DNA of 64,000 nucleotides. Source: Synergistaceae bacterium. Its GTDB lineage: Bacteria; Synergistota; Synergistia; Synergistales; Aminobacteriaceae. The notes under the pieces were generated by a model that had not been told where the DNA came from, searched no databases, and saw only the letters and a list, made by a program, of their open reading frames with translations. The position numbers were made by a program, and so were the translations under genes. Every line of letters begins with the position of its first letter. Position 1 is the stretch's first letter. The stretch covers positions 1 to 64,000 of the forward strand of contig JAISUO010000024.1 in the NCBI GenBank assembly GCA_031272035.1, given 5' to 3'. This document shows positions 1 to 7,030 of the stretch, in pieces.

Positions 1-759
1 TCAAACCAGCGGTTTTCCGTTCAGCTCACCGGGATTTTCTGTGAGGTGCTTCCAGTATTTTCGGGGCATGTGGTTGCGCTGGCATTTGTAATTCAGGCGT
101 TCCCGCGTGGTTGTGGCGCGATAGAACCCGCGCCAGAGCTCCTGAAAAACTTCTTCGTCCGGCCCGTTCCGCGGAGTCCGCGAAAGCTCCATGTCCGCCA
201 CGTACCAGCCCGATCCATCGTAAATCGCCGCTCGCCCGCGGCGCAGGTCGTGAATCACCCATCCCCGGTCGGACAGACGTTTCGCGAAGTGCCGTCCCAA
301 AAGAGGCAGGAGGTCGCAGTCCGGTTCCACCTCCGCGTATAAAATGCCGCCCGTGTCCCTGAAGCGGGTCAGACCAAGATATTTGTCATACTCTCCTCCC
401 GTCCGTCGGGCCGCGCGGCGCACGGCGTCGATACAGGGATCGGCCAGGTCGGAAGCCGCCCTGCGCCCCATAGCCCAGGAACGCTCCAGCACATGCCACA
501 AAGCCATATCGATGCCGCTGTCGTCCGAAAGCAGAGCGAACCAGATGTCAGCCCACATCGGACCGGAAACCCGTTTCTTCAGAAGGGCGGCAGTCGCCTC
601 CGCCAGGGCCGAATCGTTTTCGATACGGGTCGTTTCGAACAAAACCCTCTGCTCCATCGTTTTTTCACGAAAAATCCCCTCCGGAACGAGTCCGTCCTCC
701 GCTGTTCTGTAGACCAGACACATCAGACCATCCCAGGTGCCATCGTAAATGTAGGTCAT
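1..759 (-). CDS. DUF4130-type DNA-metabolism protein (TIGR03915-like), partner of the radical SAM gene
   Basis: This 252-residue protein begins MTYIYDGTWDGLMCLVYRT, the usual opening of the DUF4130/TIGR03915 family. The family is annotated only as a probable DNA metabolism protein, and some members are fused to a uracil-DNA glycosylase domain; that fusion is absent here. The gene is complete: its TGA occupies bases 3-1 and its ATG is at 759. It overlaps the upstream radical SAM gene by four bases (ATGA), so the two are probably translationally coupled. This pairing with a TIGR03916 radical SAM protein is the recognised genomic signature of the family. No catalytic residues can be assigned. 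The assignment rests on the N-terminus, the length and the neighbour. Confidence 0.8.
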   Translation of the reverse strand: MTYIYDGTWDGLMCLVYRTAEDGLVPEGIFREKTMEQRVLFETTRIENDSALAEATAALLKKRVSGPMWADIWFALLSDDSGIDMALWHVLERSWAMGRRAASDLADPCIDAVRRAARRTGGEYDKYLGLTRFRDTGGILYAEVEPDCDLLPLLGRHFAKRLSDRGWVIHDLRRGRAAIYDGSGWYVADMELSRTPRNGPDEEVFQELWRGFYRATTTRERLNYKCQRNHMPRKYWKHLTENPGELNGKPLV

Positions 760-2021
760 GAAACCGCCTCTTCCGACGCGCCGAAGGGCAGGAGAAGCTG
801 CCGGTCGATGGGCCGGTCCGCCAGCAGAAAACGCAGCCGCTCCAGGGAGGACGCGATTCGTTCGTCCGTTTTCCCGATCCGCCCGTCGCAGGTCAGAAAA
901 TGCGCGGCGCGCTTCATTACGACGCCCAGCCGCTTCAGGTCTTCGTGCCGCAGCCGTCGGGCCCGGCGCGCCACAACGATGCGCCTTGCGGACTTCACCC
1001 CGATGCCGGGAACGCGCAGGAGGCGTTCGTAGTCCGCGCGATTGACGTCCACGGGGAAAAAATGCATGTTGCGCAGCGCCCAGGCCGTTTTGGGATCCAG
1101 TTCCCCGTCCAGGGAGGACTGCCGTTCGTCGAGAATTTCCTCCGCGTTGAACCCGTAAAAGCGCAAAAGCCAGTCCGCCTGATAAAGGCGATGTTCCCGC
1201 AAAAGAGGCGGCGCCGTGTTCAGGGCGGGTAAATTCCTGCCCTCGTTGACGGGCAGATAGGCGGAATAATAGACCCGTTTCAGCCCCAGTTTTCCATAAA
1301 GCCCCTCAGACAGGCGCAGAATGCTCCGATCCGTCTCCGGCGTCGCGCCGATAATGATCTGGGTGGTCTGGCCGGCCGGAGCGAATCGCGGCGCCCGCAG
1401 GGCCAGTCGCTTTTCCTGTGCGCGTTCTTCTATGCGTCCGCTGATAAAGCGCATGGGCGTAAAAATAGCCTGCTTCGTTTTCTGGGGGGCAAGAAGCGCC
1501 AGGCTTTCCTCCGTGGGCAGTTCGATGTTGACGCTAATGCGATCCGCCAGCCGCCCCAGCCGTTCAATCAGCTCCGGAGACGAACCGGGAATCGTCTTGG
1601 CGTGAACGTAGCCGTTGAAGCGGTATTCAACGCGCAAAATGTGAATGGCCCGAATCAGGTCCATCATCGTATCGTCGGGGGTCCGGCGAACACCGGAACT
1701 CAGAAAGAGCCCCTCGATGCAGTTTCGACGGTAGAACCCGATGGTGAGCTCCGCCACTTCTCTCGGCGTAAAGGTCGCCCTCGGGCGATCGTTGCTGCGC
1801 CTGTTGACGCAGTAGGCGCAGTCGTAAATACAGTCGTTGGTGAGCAGCATCTTAAGAAGAGACACGCATCGGCCGTCGTCCGTCCAGGTGTGGCAGATTC
1901 CGGCGCTGTACGCGTTTCCAAGCCCTCCCGGAGTGTTGGAGCGCTTCGATCCGCTCGACGAACAGGAAACATCGTACTTCGCCGCATCCGCCAGTATCGT
2001 CAGTTTGTCCGTCATGTCCAT
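756..2021 (-). CDS. Radical SAM protein, putative DNA modification/repair (TIGR03916-like)
   Basis: The 421-residue protein carries a radical SAM iron-sulfur motif C64-x3-C68-x2-C71 (CIYDCAYC) and a C-terminal helix-hairpin-helix segment (LLRVPGIGVKSARRI, about residues 335-355). The latter is a non-specific DNA-binding motif. This combination matches the TIGR03916 family, predicted to act on DNA, with an unknown reaction. The ATG at 2021 follows a GGGGGCAGACT ribosome-binding site; a second in-frame ATG lies two codons later. The downstream DUF4130 gene starts inside its stop codon. An extended -10 promoter candidate sits about 60 bases upstream (2081-2086). Radical SAM identity is secure; the DNA role is inferred from the HhH motif and the partner. 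Confidence 0.88.
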   Translation of the reverse strand: MDMTDKLTILADAAKYDVSCSSSGSKRSNTPGGLGNAYSAGICHTWTDDGRCVSLLKMLLTNDCIYDCAYCVNRRSNDRPRATFTPREVAELTIGFYRRNCIEGLFLSSGVRRTPDDTMMDLIRAIHILRVEYRFNGYVHAKTIPGSSPELIERLGRLADRISVNIELPTEESLALLAPQKTKQAIFTPMRFISGRIEERAQEKRLALRAPRFAPAGQTTQIIIGATPETDRSILRLSEGLYGKLGLKRVYYSAYLPVNEGRNLPALNTAPPLLREHRLYQADWLLRFYGFNAEEILDERQSSLDGELDPKTAWALRNMHFFPVDVNRADYERLLRVPGIGVKSARRIVVARRARRLRHEDLKRLGVVMKRAAHFLTCDGRIGKTDERIASSLERLRFLLADRPIDRQLLLPFGASEEAVS

Positions 2022-2080
2022 AGTCTGCCCCCAATAACGACCAAATTCGTTGGAATATTGCTACCATATACGTAGCGATC

Positions 2081-2086
2081 ATTATA
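2081..2086 (-). promoter_or_regulatory. Extended -10 promoter for the radical SAM operon
   Basis: On the minus strand the sequence is TGC-TATAAT, a perfect -10 hexamer with the TGN extension. Predicted transcription starts near 2074, giving a leader of about 50 bases before the ATG at 2021. No good -35 hexamer is visible. Confidence 0.5.
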
Positions 2087-2140
2087 GCAGATCTCGCCGG
2101 GCCCACCAGAAATGCTCTCGAAACCTCTCGGCGTTTCATG

Positions 2141-2169
2141 TTCTCATGGTTTACGCGCTGTGTTAAAAT
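2141..2169 (+). promoter_or_regulatory. Promoter for the thioredoxin-like ferredoxin gene
   Basis: TTCTCA (2141-2146), a 17-base spacer and TAAAAT (2164-2169) preceded by TGT, i.e. an extended -10. The predicted start near 2176 leaves about 40 bases before the ATG at 2218. It diverges from the promoter of the radical SAM gene. Confidence 0.5.
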
Positions 2170-2217
2170 AAGCGTGGAAGCGTCGAAAAATTTTCTGAAT
2201 TGGGGGAGGGGTATAGA

Positions 2218-2589
2218 ATGCCCAAAATTACAAGCCTTGCCGACCTTCGTAAAATAAAGGAAAGCGCCTCGGATCAGACCGCCGCTCGAAGCGAAGGCAG
2301 AACCCGCGTTATCGTCGGTTTGGGGACCTGTGGCATTGCCGCCGGTGCGCGCACCGTCATGCAGGCGATCATGGAAGAGCTTCAGAAGAGATCTCTCAAC
2401 AACGTCTCCGTGGAGACCACGGGCTGTATCGGAATGTGCCAGCAGGAACCTCTCGTGGACGTCATCCGGGAGGGGGCTTCCCGCATCACCTACGGACGTG
2501 TGACCCCTGCCGATGCGGCCCGAATCGTGTCCGACCACATCGTCAACGGAACGATCGTAAAGGATCTCGTCATCGGCCGTGCGGACTGA
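2218..2589 (+). CDS. Thioredoxin-like [2Fe-2S] ferredoxin (NuoE/HydB N-domain type)
   Basis: The 123-residue protein has the signatures GLGTCGIAAGA (C38) and TTGCIGMCQQEP (C70, C74). These are typical of the thioredoxin-fold [2Fe-2S] domain found in NuoE subunits and at the N-terminus of NADH-dependent [FeFe]-hydrogenase flavin subunits. It would be a cytoplasmic electron carrier. Only three cysteines are present in the whole protein, whereas classical NuoE uses four. Start choice: the ATG at 2218 follows GGGGGAGGGG, which rules out the in-frame TTG at 2200 because that codon lies inside the ribosome-binding site. No hydrogenase or complex I gene is adjacent, so its partner is unknown. A short repeat element begins directly after the stop codon. 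Confidence 0.82.
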   Translation: MPKITSLADLRKIKESASDQTAARSEGRTRVIVGLGTCGIAAGARTVMQAIMEELQKRSLNNVSVETTGCIGMCQQEPLVDVIREGASRITYGRVTPADAARIVSDHIVNGTIVKDLVIGRAD

Positions 2590-2623
2590 TACCAATTTGA
2601 AGTAAAAGGCCTAAAAGTTAAAC
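2590..2623. repeat. Partial copy of the TACCAATTTG inverted-repeat element
   Basis: Bases 2590-2623 match the left end of the 99-bp element at 3747-3845 with a few differences (TACCAATTTG, then AAAGGCCTAAA). The copy abuts the TGA stop of the ferredoxin gene and has lost its right half. It lies in the same orientation as the complete copy. Confidence 0.7.
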
Positions 2624-2638
2624 AATAGAAAAAGAAAA

Positions 2639-2664
2639 GCCCCTCGCCTTGGAGGGGCCTTTTG
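2639..2664. terminator. Rho-independent terminator between convergent genes
   Basis: GCCCCTC (2639-2645) pairs with GAGGGGC (2652-2658) and is followed by a T-rich tract (CTTTTGTTTTTT), terminating the ferredoxin transcript. An A-rich stretch on the 5' side gives a T-rich tail in the other direction, so it may also stop the leftward oxidoreductase transcript. Confidence 0.8.
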
Positions 2665-2674
2665 TTTTTTCTTT

Positions 2675-3637
2675 TCAGGCGCAGTGGATCTCCTGCCTGG
2701 GGGTGGGGTCGTGAATCTGACGCAGGACCTCAATAGCCACTTCCAGCGCGCGTTTACCGTCGCGAATACCCACCAGAGGCTGCCGTTTTTCACGAATGCA
2801 GCTGATGAAATGCGCCAGTTCCAGCTTGAGAGGTTCGCTTTTCGGAAAAACGGGACGCTCCAGTATCTCGGTCACGCCCATGCCGTCGCGGACGCAGCGA
2901 TGCAGCTGCACGTCCTGGGTTTCGTAGTTGACGGTGATGTGACGTTCCCGTTCCATAATATCCAGCTGACGCATTCTCTTTTCCGACACCCGACTGACCA
3001 GAATATGCGCCATCGCTCCATTTTCGAAGGTGATCTGAGCGTCGGCGATATCCTCGTGCTCCGTGTAGATACAGCGTCCCGTGGCGGCAATGCGCTGAAT
3101 TTCCGAGGGGACAAGGGAAAGAATGATGTCGATGTCGTGAATCATCAGATCGAGCACAACACCCACGTCTCCGATGCGGGGAGAGAAGGGGCCGATGCGT
3201 TTGGATTCGATATAAAAGGGATCGTGAACGGTTTGAGAGATGTGACGGATCGCGCTGTTGAAACGCTCGATATGTCCCACCTGCAAAACGAGGTTGTTGC
3301 GGTCCGCCAGCCTGAGCAGATCTTCCGCCTCACTGGGTCGTGTCGTAACGGGTTTTTCCACCAGAACATGAATGCCCCTCTCCAGGGCCTCCCCTGCCAC
3401 CGCGTAGTGCTGACTCGTGGGAACCACGATGGACAGGGCGTCGGGATGCTGGGATTCGATGAGCTCTCCCATACTCGTATAACAGGGAACTCCCAGATTT
3501 TCCCCTATGGAATGAGCGCGGTTTTCGTCGACATCCACCACTCCCACCAGACGAGCCTCCAGCAATTCCGTGTAGACGCGCGCGTGATGCTGCCCCAAAT
3601 GCCCAACTCCAATAACCCCTGCTCGTTTAAAATCCAT
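2675..3637 (-). CDS. Gfo/Idh/MocA-family NAD(P)-dependent oxidoreductase (GnnA-like)
   Basis: This 320-residue protein has an N-terminal Rossmann motif (GVIGVGHLGQHH, residues 7-18) and the family's catalytic EKP motif (E94-K95-P96 in VLVEKPVTT). GHIERFN follows around residues 121-127. The family oxidises or reduces sugar or inositol ring carbons. The closest remembered members are the UDP-sugar 3-dehydrogenases of the GnnA type, which act in making 3-amino lipid A precursors, but no aminotransferase partner (GnnB) is adjacent, so the substrate is open. The ATG at 3637 follows AAAGGTGA and is preferred over upstream in-frame codons that run into the repeat element. The gene stands alone between two copies of the inverted-repeat element. 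Confidence 0.85.
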   Translation of the reverse strand: MDFKRAGVIGVGHLGQHHARVYTELLEARLVGVVDVDENRAHSIGENLGVPCYTSMGELIESQHPDALSIVVPTSQHYAVAGEALERGIHVLVEKPVTTRPSEAEDLLRLADRNNLVLQVGHIERFNSAIRHISQTVHDPFYIESKRIGPFSPRIGDVGVVLDLMIHDIDIILSLVPSEIQRIAATGRCIYTEHEDIADAQITFENGAMAHILVSRVSEKRMRQLDIMERERHITVNYETQDVQLHRCVRDGMGVTEILERPVFPKSEPLKLELAHFISCIREKRQPLVGIRDGKRALEVAIEVLRQIHDPTPRQEIHCA

Positions 3638-3746
3638 TCTCGTCACCTTTCGTCCCGGTTGTATCCAGATGTCATGTAAATTCGATTTGTTCCATAAAAT
3701 CTTATCCCTTTGACTTTTTCTTTTGTGGCATGTGATTTTGGTATAA

Positions 3747-3845
3747 TACCAATTTGAAATAAAAGGCCTAAAGTTAGAATAGCTAAAAGCAGTGATATTC
3801 AAACATTAACTTCTTCATTAACGCTCGGTTGAAAGCAAATTGGTA
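3747..3845. mobile_element. 99-bp MITE-like element with 10-bp terminal inverted repeats
   Basis: The ends are TACCAATTTG (3747-3756) and CAAATTGGTA (3836-3845), a perfect 10-bp inverted repeat. It is flanked on both sides by TAA, a plausible 3-bp target duplication. It contains no coding sequence. Its left 33 bases recur at 2590-2623. These are features of a non-autonomous miniature element; the mobilising transposase is not in the window. The TAA duplication would fit TNA-type target sites of some IS5-group elements, but that link is a guess. Confidence 0.6.
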
Positions 3846-3875
3846 TAAACACTATGGGATGAAAACTATGATTAT

Positions 3876-3924
3876 AAAAATTTTGGCACGAGAATTTTGA
3901 TATGAAAATTTTGATGTGAGAATC
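3876..3924. repeat. Short tandem repeat, about 14-bp period
   Basis: About three and a half degenerate copies of a 14-bp unit of the form GAGAATTTTGATAT lie in the AT-rich gap between the MITE-like element and pgeF. The 3638-3948 gap holds this repeat and the MITE-like element and no gene that can be supported. Confidence 0.6.
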
Positions 3925-3948
3925 GGGCATAAAAACTGTGCTTATGAT

Positions 3949-4752
3949 TCAACGTTCCGGCGGCGTGAGCCTGCACCAGAGAAACATCCGGTCTTTGGAA
4001 TCTCCGCCCCTCCAGGAATAACAGCGGTCTTTGCACAGAAACGTATCCATTCCCGAAAGAAAAATGCGATCTTCGGCAATTCCGGCCTCACGGAGCTGAA
4101 GCCGCAGCTCGCCCGCGATGTCGAAAAAAATTTTTTCCCGCTTTTCGGCTCCGGTCCCAACGCTCCCCGGGCGAACGTTTTCCGGATGAAAAGCGCCAAG
4201 GCCCCGTTCCGTCCACTCTTCCCGATCTCTGGGGTAATTCGCGCCTCCGATACAGGGTCCCACCCAGGCCCAGGACGACTCCACCGCGGAACTGCCGTAA
4301 CGCCGCCGCACCGCATCCAACCCCGCCTTCACGATGTTCTGCACCGTTCCCCTGTAACCGGAATGCATCAGCAGCACCCAGGGTTTATTTCCCCGTTCGT
4401 TTCCGCCTTCGCCGGAAGCTGCCGGAGCCACCACCACGGGGGCGCAGTCGGCAAAGCGCAGCGATGCCTCCATATCGTACGCGTCCAGTAAGATACCGTC
4501 TCCATCGCCCGCCGTATTTTCCGGGATGGAGTCCAGTATCGTCACGCCGTGCATCTGACGGGGAGCGATCATGGGAAACTCCTCCCCCAACAGGGGAATC
4601 AAACGCTTTCGCATGGGGAGGGCGCGTCCCTCAGCCCCGTCGAGCAGTTCTCCCCTCAGAAAAAGACGTATATCCGCAACGGGCGCGCCTTCCGGAGGGA
4701 GCAGCCTCAGCCACCTCTGTCCGCCGGCCTGTTCTTCGACAAAACCTTTCAT
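3949..4752 (-). CDS. pgeF: PgeF/YfiH-type purine nucleoside phosphorylase / peptidoglycan editing factor
   Basis: The 267-residue protein has the YfiH/PgeF metal-site pattern in order: DCAPVVVAP (Cys), LMHSGYRGTV (His) and GPCIGGANY (Cys). The family is a zinc-containing cytoplasmic enzyme once called multicopper polyphenol oxidase. Members cleave purine nucleosides, and E. coli PgeF prevents misincorporation at the second residue of the UDP-MurNAc peptide. The start is ATG 4752, which overlaps the folC stop in an ATGA; an upstream extension to 4836 would lie wholly inside folC. It is the last gene of the leftward dcw-associated run. Placement behind peptidoglycan synthesis genes agrees with a cell-wall editing role. 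Confidence 0.85.
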   Translation of the reverse strand: MKGFVEEQAGGQRWLRLLPPEGAPVADIRLFLRGELLDGAEGRALPMRKRLIPLLGEEFPMIAPRQMHGVTILDSIPENTAGDGDGILLDAYDMEASLRFADCAPVVVAPAASGEGGNERGNKPWVLLMHSGYRGTVQNIVKAGLDAVRRRYGSSAVESSWAWVGPCIGGANYPRDREEWTERGLGAFHPENVRPGSVGTGAEKREKIFFDIAGELRLQLREAGIAEDRIFLSGMDTFLCKDRCYSWRGGDSKDRMFLWCRLTPPER

Positions 4753-6131
4753 TCCGCAATCACCCGCCAGGCGGTGGGGTCCCCACCCGAACGAAGCCTC
4801 GGGCGCACCCAGCCGATCAGGTAGAGACTGCCGCAAACCACCACCACGTCGTTTTCTTCCCGGGCCCGGTCAATGGCATCGAGAGGGTCATCGTACGCGT
4901 CAACCTCGTTGCGCCAGGACATCTGACGGGCATATTCGGCCAAAGCGCCGGGCTTCAGGCTGCGCTCCATTCCGGGAACACAGGTCGCGTACAGGGCCGG
5001 AGCCGAGCCTTTCTCCTTCAGCCCGTTCAGGATGCCAAGACAGGCGGGATAATCCTTGTCCTTCATCACGCCGTAGACAATGCCGATCTTTTTATCGCCC
5101 CACAGCGAAGCGAGGCTTTCGGCGAATTTTTCCACTCCATCCGGGTTGTGCCCGCCATCCAGAACGAGAATCGGGCGTTCTCCGTCACAGGACAGGATTT
5201 CGAAGCGTCCCGGCCAGCGGGCCTTTTGCAGCCCCGCTCGAATCACGGACTCCGAAAGCCAGGGAAATCGCTCTCTCAGGCGGGAAAGCGTCAAAAGCGC
5301 AAGGGCCGCGTTGGAAACCTGATACCCTCCGATCAGGCCCGTCCGCACCTTCGGCAGATTCAGTCCGGAGGCGGAAAAATCGAAAACGCACCCCTCCTCC
5401 GACAGCTCCGCCGGGCTCACAAGAGCGTCTCTTCCCACGATGAAGGGAAAAGCCCCAACCCGTGCGCAAAATTCCTCAAAGAGCGGGATCAGCTCCGTCC
5501 GGTCTCCAAGAAAGCAGGCGGGAGTTCCCCCGCGCACCACGGCAAATTTCTCTGCCGCTATTTTTTCAAGGGTATCCCCCAGATACTCGGTGTGATCCAT
5601 GGAAATCGAACAAATAACGGAGCAGACCACGTTCGACAGCAGATTCGTCGCGTCGAGGCGTCCGCCCAGGCCGGCCTCGATCACCGCGATTTCGGTTTTC
5701 TCCTCAGCCGCCAGCAGGAAGGCCATCGCCGTCACCAGCTCAAAGTACGAAGGCGGGTCCGAACGCAGCGTCGAATCCGCACTCAGAGCCCTCAGAACCC
5801 TTTCCGCCGCCGTCTTCCAGCGGATGGGGCTCAGAGGGCGACCGTCGATCAAAAGGCGTTCTCCCGGGCTTTCCAGATGGGGACTGGTATACAGGGCGGT
5901 TCTGCGTCCGGCCTCCCGAAACACGGAATTCAGCATGGCGCAGGTGGAACCCTTGCCGTTGGTTCCCACCACGTGGACCGCGGGATATGCGCCCTGGGGG
6001 TCGCCCAAAAGAGACAAAAGCCGCATTATGCGATCCAGCCCCGGTCGTATCCCCGGCGAGGCGTGTTTCGCAATGAGTTCTTCCAGTTCGACGAAAGAAT
6101 CACTCATGGAATTTTTCAGGTTCTCGTTCAT
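4749..6131 (-). CDS. folC: Bifunctional folylpolyglutamate/dihydrofolate synthase
   Basis: The 460-residue protein shows the Mur-ligase-type P-loop VGTNGKGST (about residues 55-63) and the conserved HTEYLGDT and DGGHNPDG segments typical of FolC. It adds L-glutamate to dihydropteroate and to reduced folates using ATP. FolC belongs to the same ligase superfamily as MurC-F. It overlaps the upstream SPOR gene and the downstream pgeF gene by four bases each, so all three are probably co-translated. folP and folK lie elsewhere in the window (45.7-47.4 kb). A second in-frame ATG eight codons downstream (MSDSF) is an alternative start. Confidence 0.93.
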   Translation of the reverse strand: MNENLKNSMSDSFVELEELIAKHASPGIRPGLDRIMRLLSLLGDPQGAYPAVHVVGTNGKGSTCAMLNSVFREAGRRTALYTSPHLESPGERLLIDGRPLSPIRWKTAAERVLRALSADSTLRSDPPSYFELVTAMAFLLAAEEKTEIAVIEAGLGGRLDATNLLSNVVCSVICSISMDHTEYLGDTLEKIAAEKFAVVRGGTPACFLGDRTELIPLFEEFCARVGAFPFIVGRDALVSPAELSEEGCVFDFSASGLNLPKVRTGLIGGYQVSNAALALLTLSRLRERFPWLSESVIRAGLQKARWPGRFEILSCDGERPILVLDGGHNPDGVEKFAESLASLWGDKKIGIVYGVMKDKDYPACLGILNGLKEKGSAPALYATCVPGMERSLKPGALAEYARQMSWRNEVDAYDDPLDAIDRAREENDVVVVCGSLYLIGWVRPRLRSGGDPTAWRVIAE

Positions 6132-6964
6132 GACCTTGGCGGAACGATAAAAGCACCCCGAAATCCGGATTTGCCCATTTTGGCCGCCTGAGCCAGCGCC
6201 TCCGCTCTCGTGGAGCCGGCCTGGACCATGACGCGATTCAGTTTTCCGTGAAGCACGATGGGCTCGTATCCCGCCCGGCTGAGTTCCTGTGCTACAGCCG
6301 CCGCAGCTGCAGGCGTGGAAAAAGCTCCAACCTGCACTCTCCAGGAATTTTTAGGCGGTTCTTTTTTTTCAGGCGTTGTATTGGGCTTAGGTGCAGACTG
6401 TTGGGCAACACGAGGATTTTTGGGGGTTTCTCCGGTTGGAGCAGTCGGCTCTTTTTTCGTCTGGGACTCCCTGGGAGCCAGAACCTTCACCGCCTGTCCT
6501 CTTCCTTTGGGAGGTTCCCGTCCCGAGGCGGGCTGTGAGGAATTATCCGTTTGTTTTCCCGCGTCGCTCTTATCCGCCGGCCCCCCGGAAGAACCCTGGG
6601 AGGACGACTTTCCGTCGTAGGGAACCGCCAGCACGTCCAACCCCGTCGTCAGCACCCGCTTTTGGGGAACGGCGCTGCCCGCGGCAGGGGCGGGATTGTC
6701 CGACGTGACCCTCCCTTCCCGGACGGGAGATGTCGGAACGGGCTCCGCCTGAGCGGGCCGGGTTTCAGGCAAAACGGAACCGGAAGGAGAAACGGAGATC
6801 ACCGGCAGCTCCGACCGGTTACCCTGCGGCGCGGACAGGAAAAAGAGCCTTCCCGCCACAAACAGGACTCCCGCCGCCACAATACCCACCACAGGAAGCA
6901 TAATGTCGCCAAAAGACACGACAAAACCTCTGGATTTAAAACGTCTGGTTCCTCTCAGCGGCAC
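6128..6964 (-). CDS. Membrane-anchored SPOR-domain protein
   Basis: The 278-residue protein has a cytoplasmic basic N-terminus, one transmembrane helix (about residues 20-42) and a long Pro/Ser/Lys-rich linker. It ends in a SPOR domain (NSWRVQVGAFSTPAAAAAVA, from about residue 205). SPOR domains bind denuded septal glycan, so this is a candidate division or septal cell-wall protein of the FtsN/DedD kind, in keeping with its position right after ftsZ. The start is a GTG at 6964 behind AAGGAGAGCTGGAG. The linker is low complexity and has no recognisable FtsN core motif. SPOR identity is firm; equivalence to FtsN is inference. Confidence 0.82.
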   Translation of the reverse strand: MPLRGTRRFKSRGFVVSFGDIMLPVVGIVAAGVLFVAGRLFFLSAPQGNRSELPVISVSPSGSVLPETRPAQAEPVPTSPVREGRVTSDNPAPAAGSAVPQKRVLTTGLDVLAVPYDGKSSSQGSSGGPADKSDAGKQTDNSSQPASGREPPKGRGQAVKVLAPRESQTKKEPTAPTGETPKNPRVAQQSAPKPNTTPEKKEPPKNSWRVQVGAFSTPAAAAAVAQELSRAGYEPIVLHGKLNRVMVQAGSTRAEALAQAAKMGKSGFRGAFIVPPRS

Positions 6965-7030
6965 CTCCAGCTCTCCTTTCCTGAAAAATTCGGCGTTGCG
7001 GCCGGTGCGCGAATAAAAATATTTCTCGAA

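Noticed and set aside
3709-3746. A plus-strand TTGACT and TGG-TATAAT pair as a promoter
   Set aside because: The spacer is about 26 bases and no plus-strand gene follows; the TATAAT is part of the palindromic edge of the repeat element.
4464-6191. A 575-codon plus-strand open frame opposite folC
   Set aside because: It is a shadow of folC on the minus strand: composition is Arg/Pro/Gly/His-rich with no family motif, while the folC frame has full ligase motifs.
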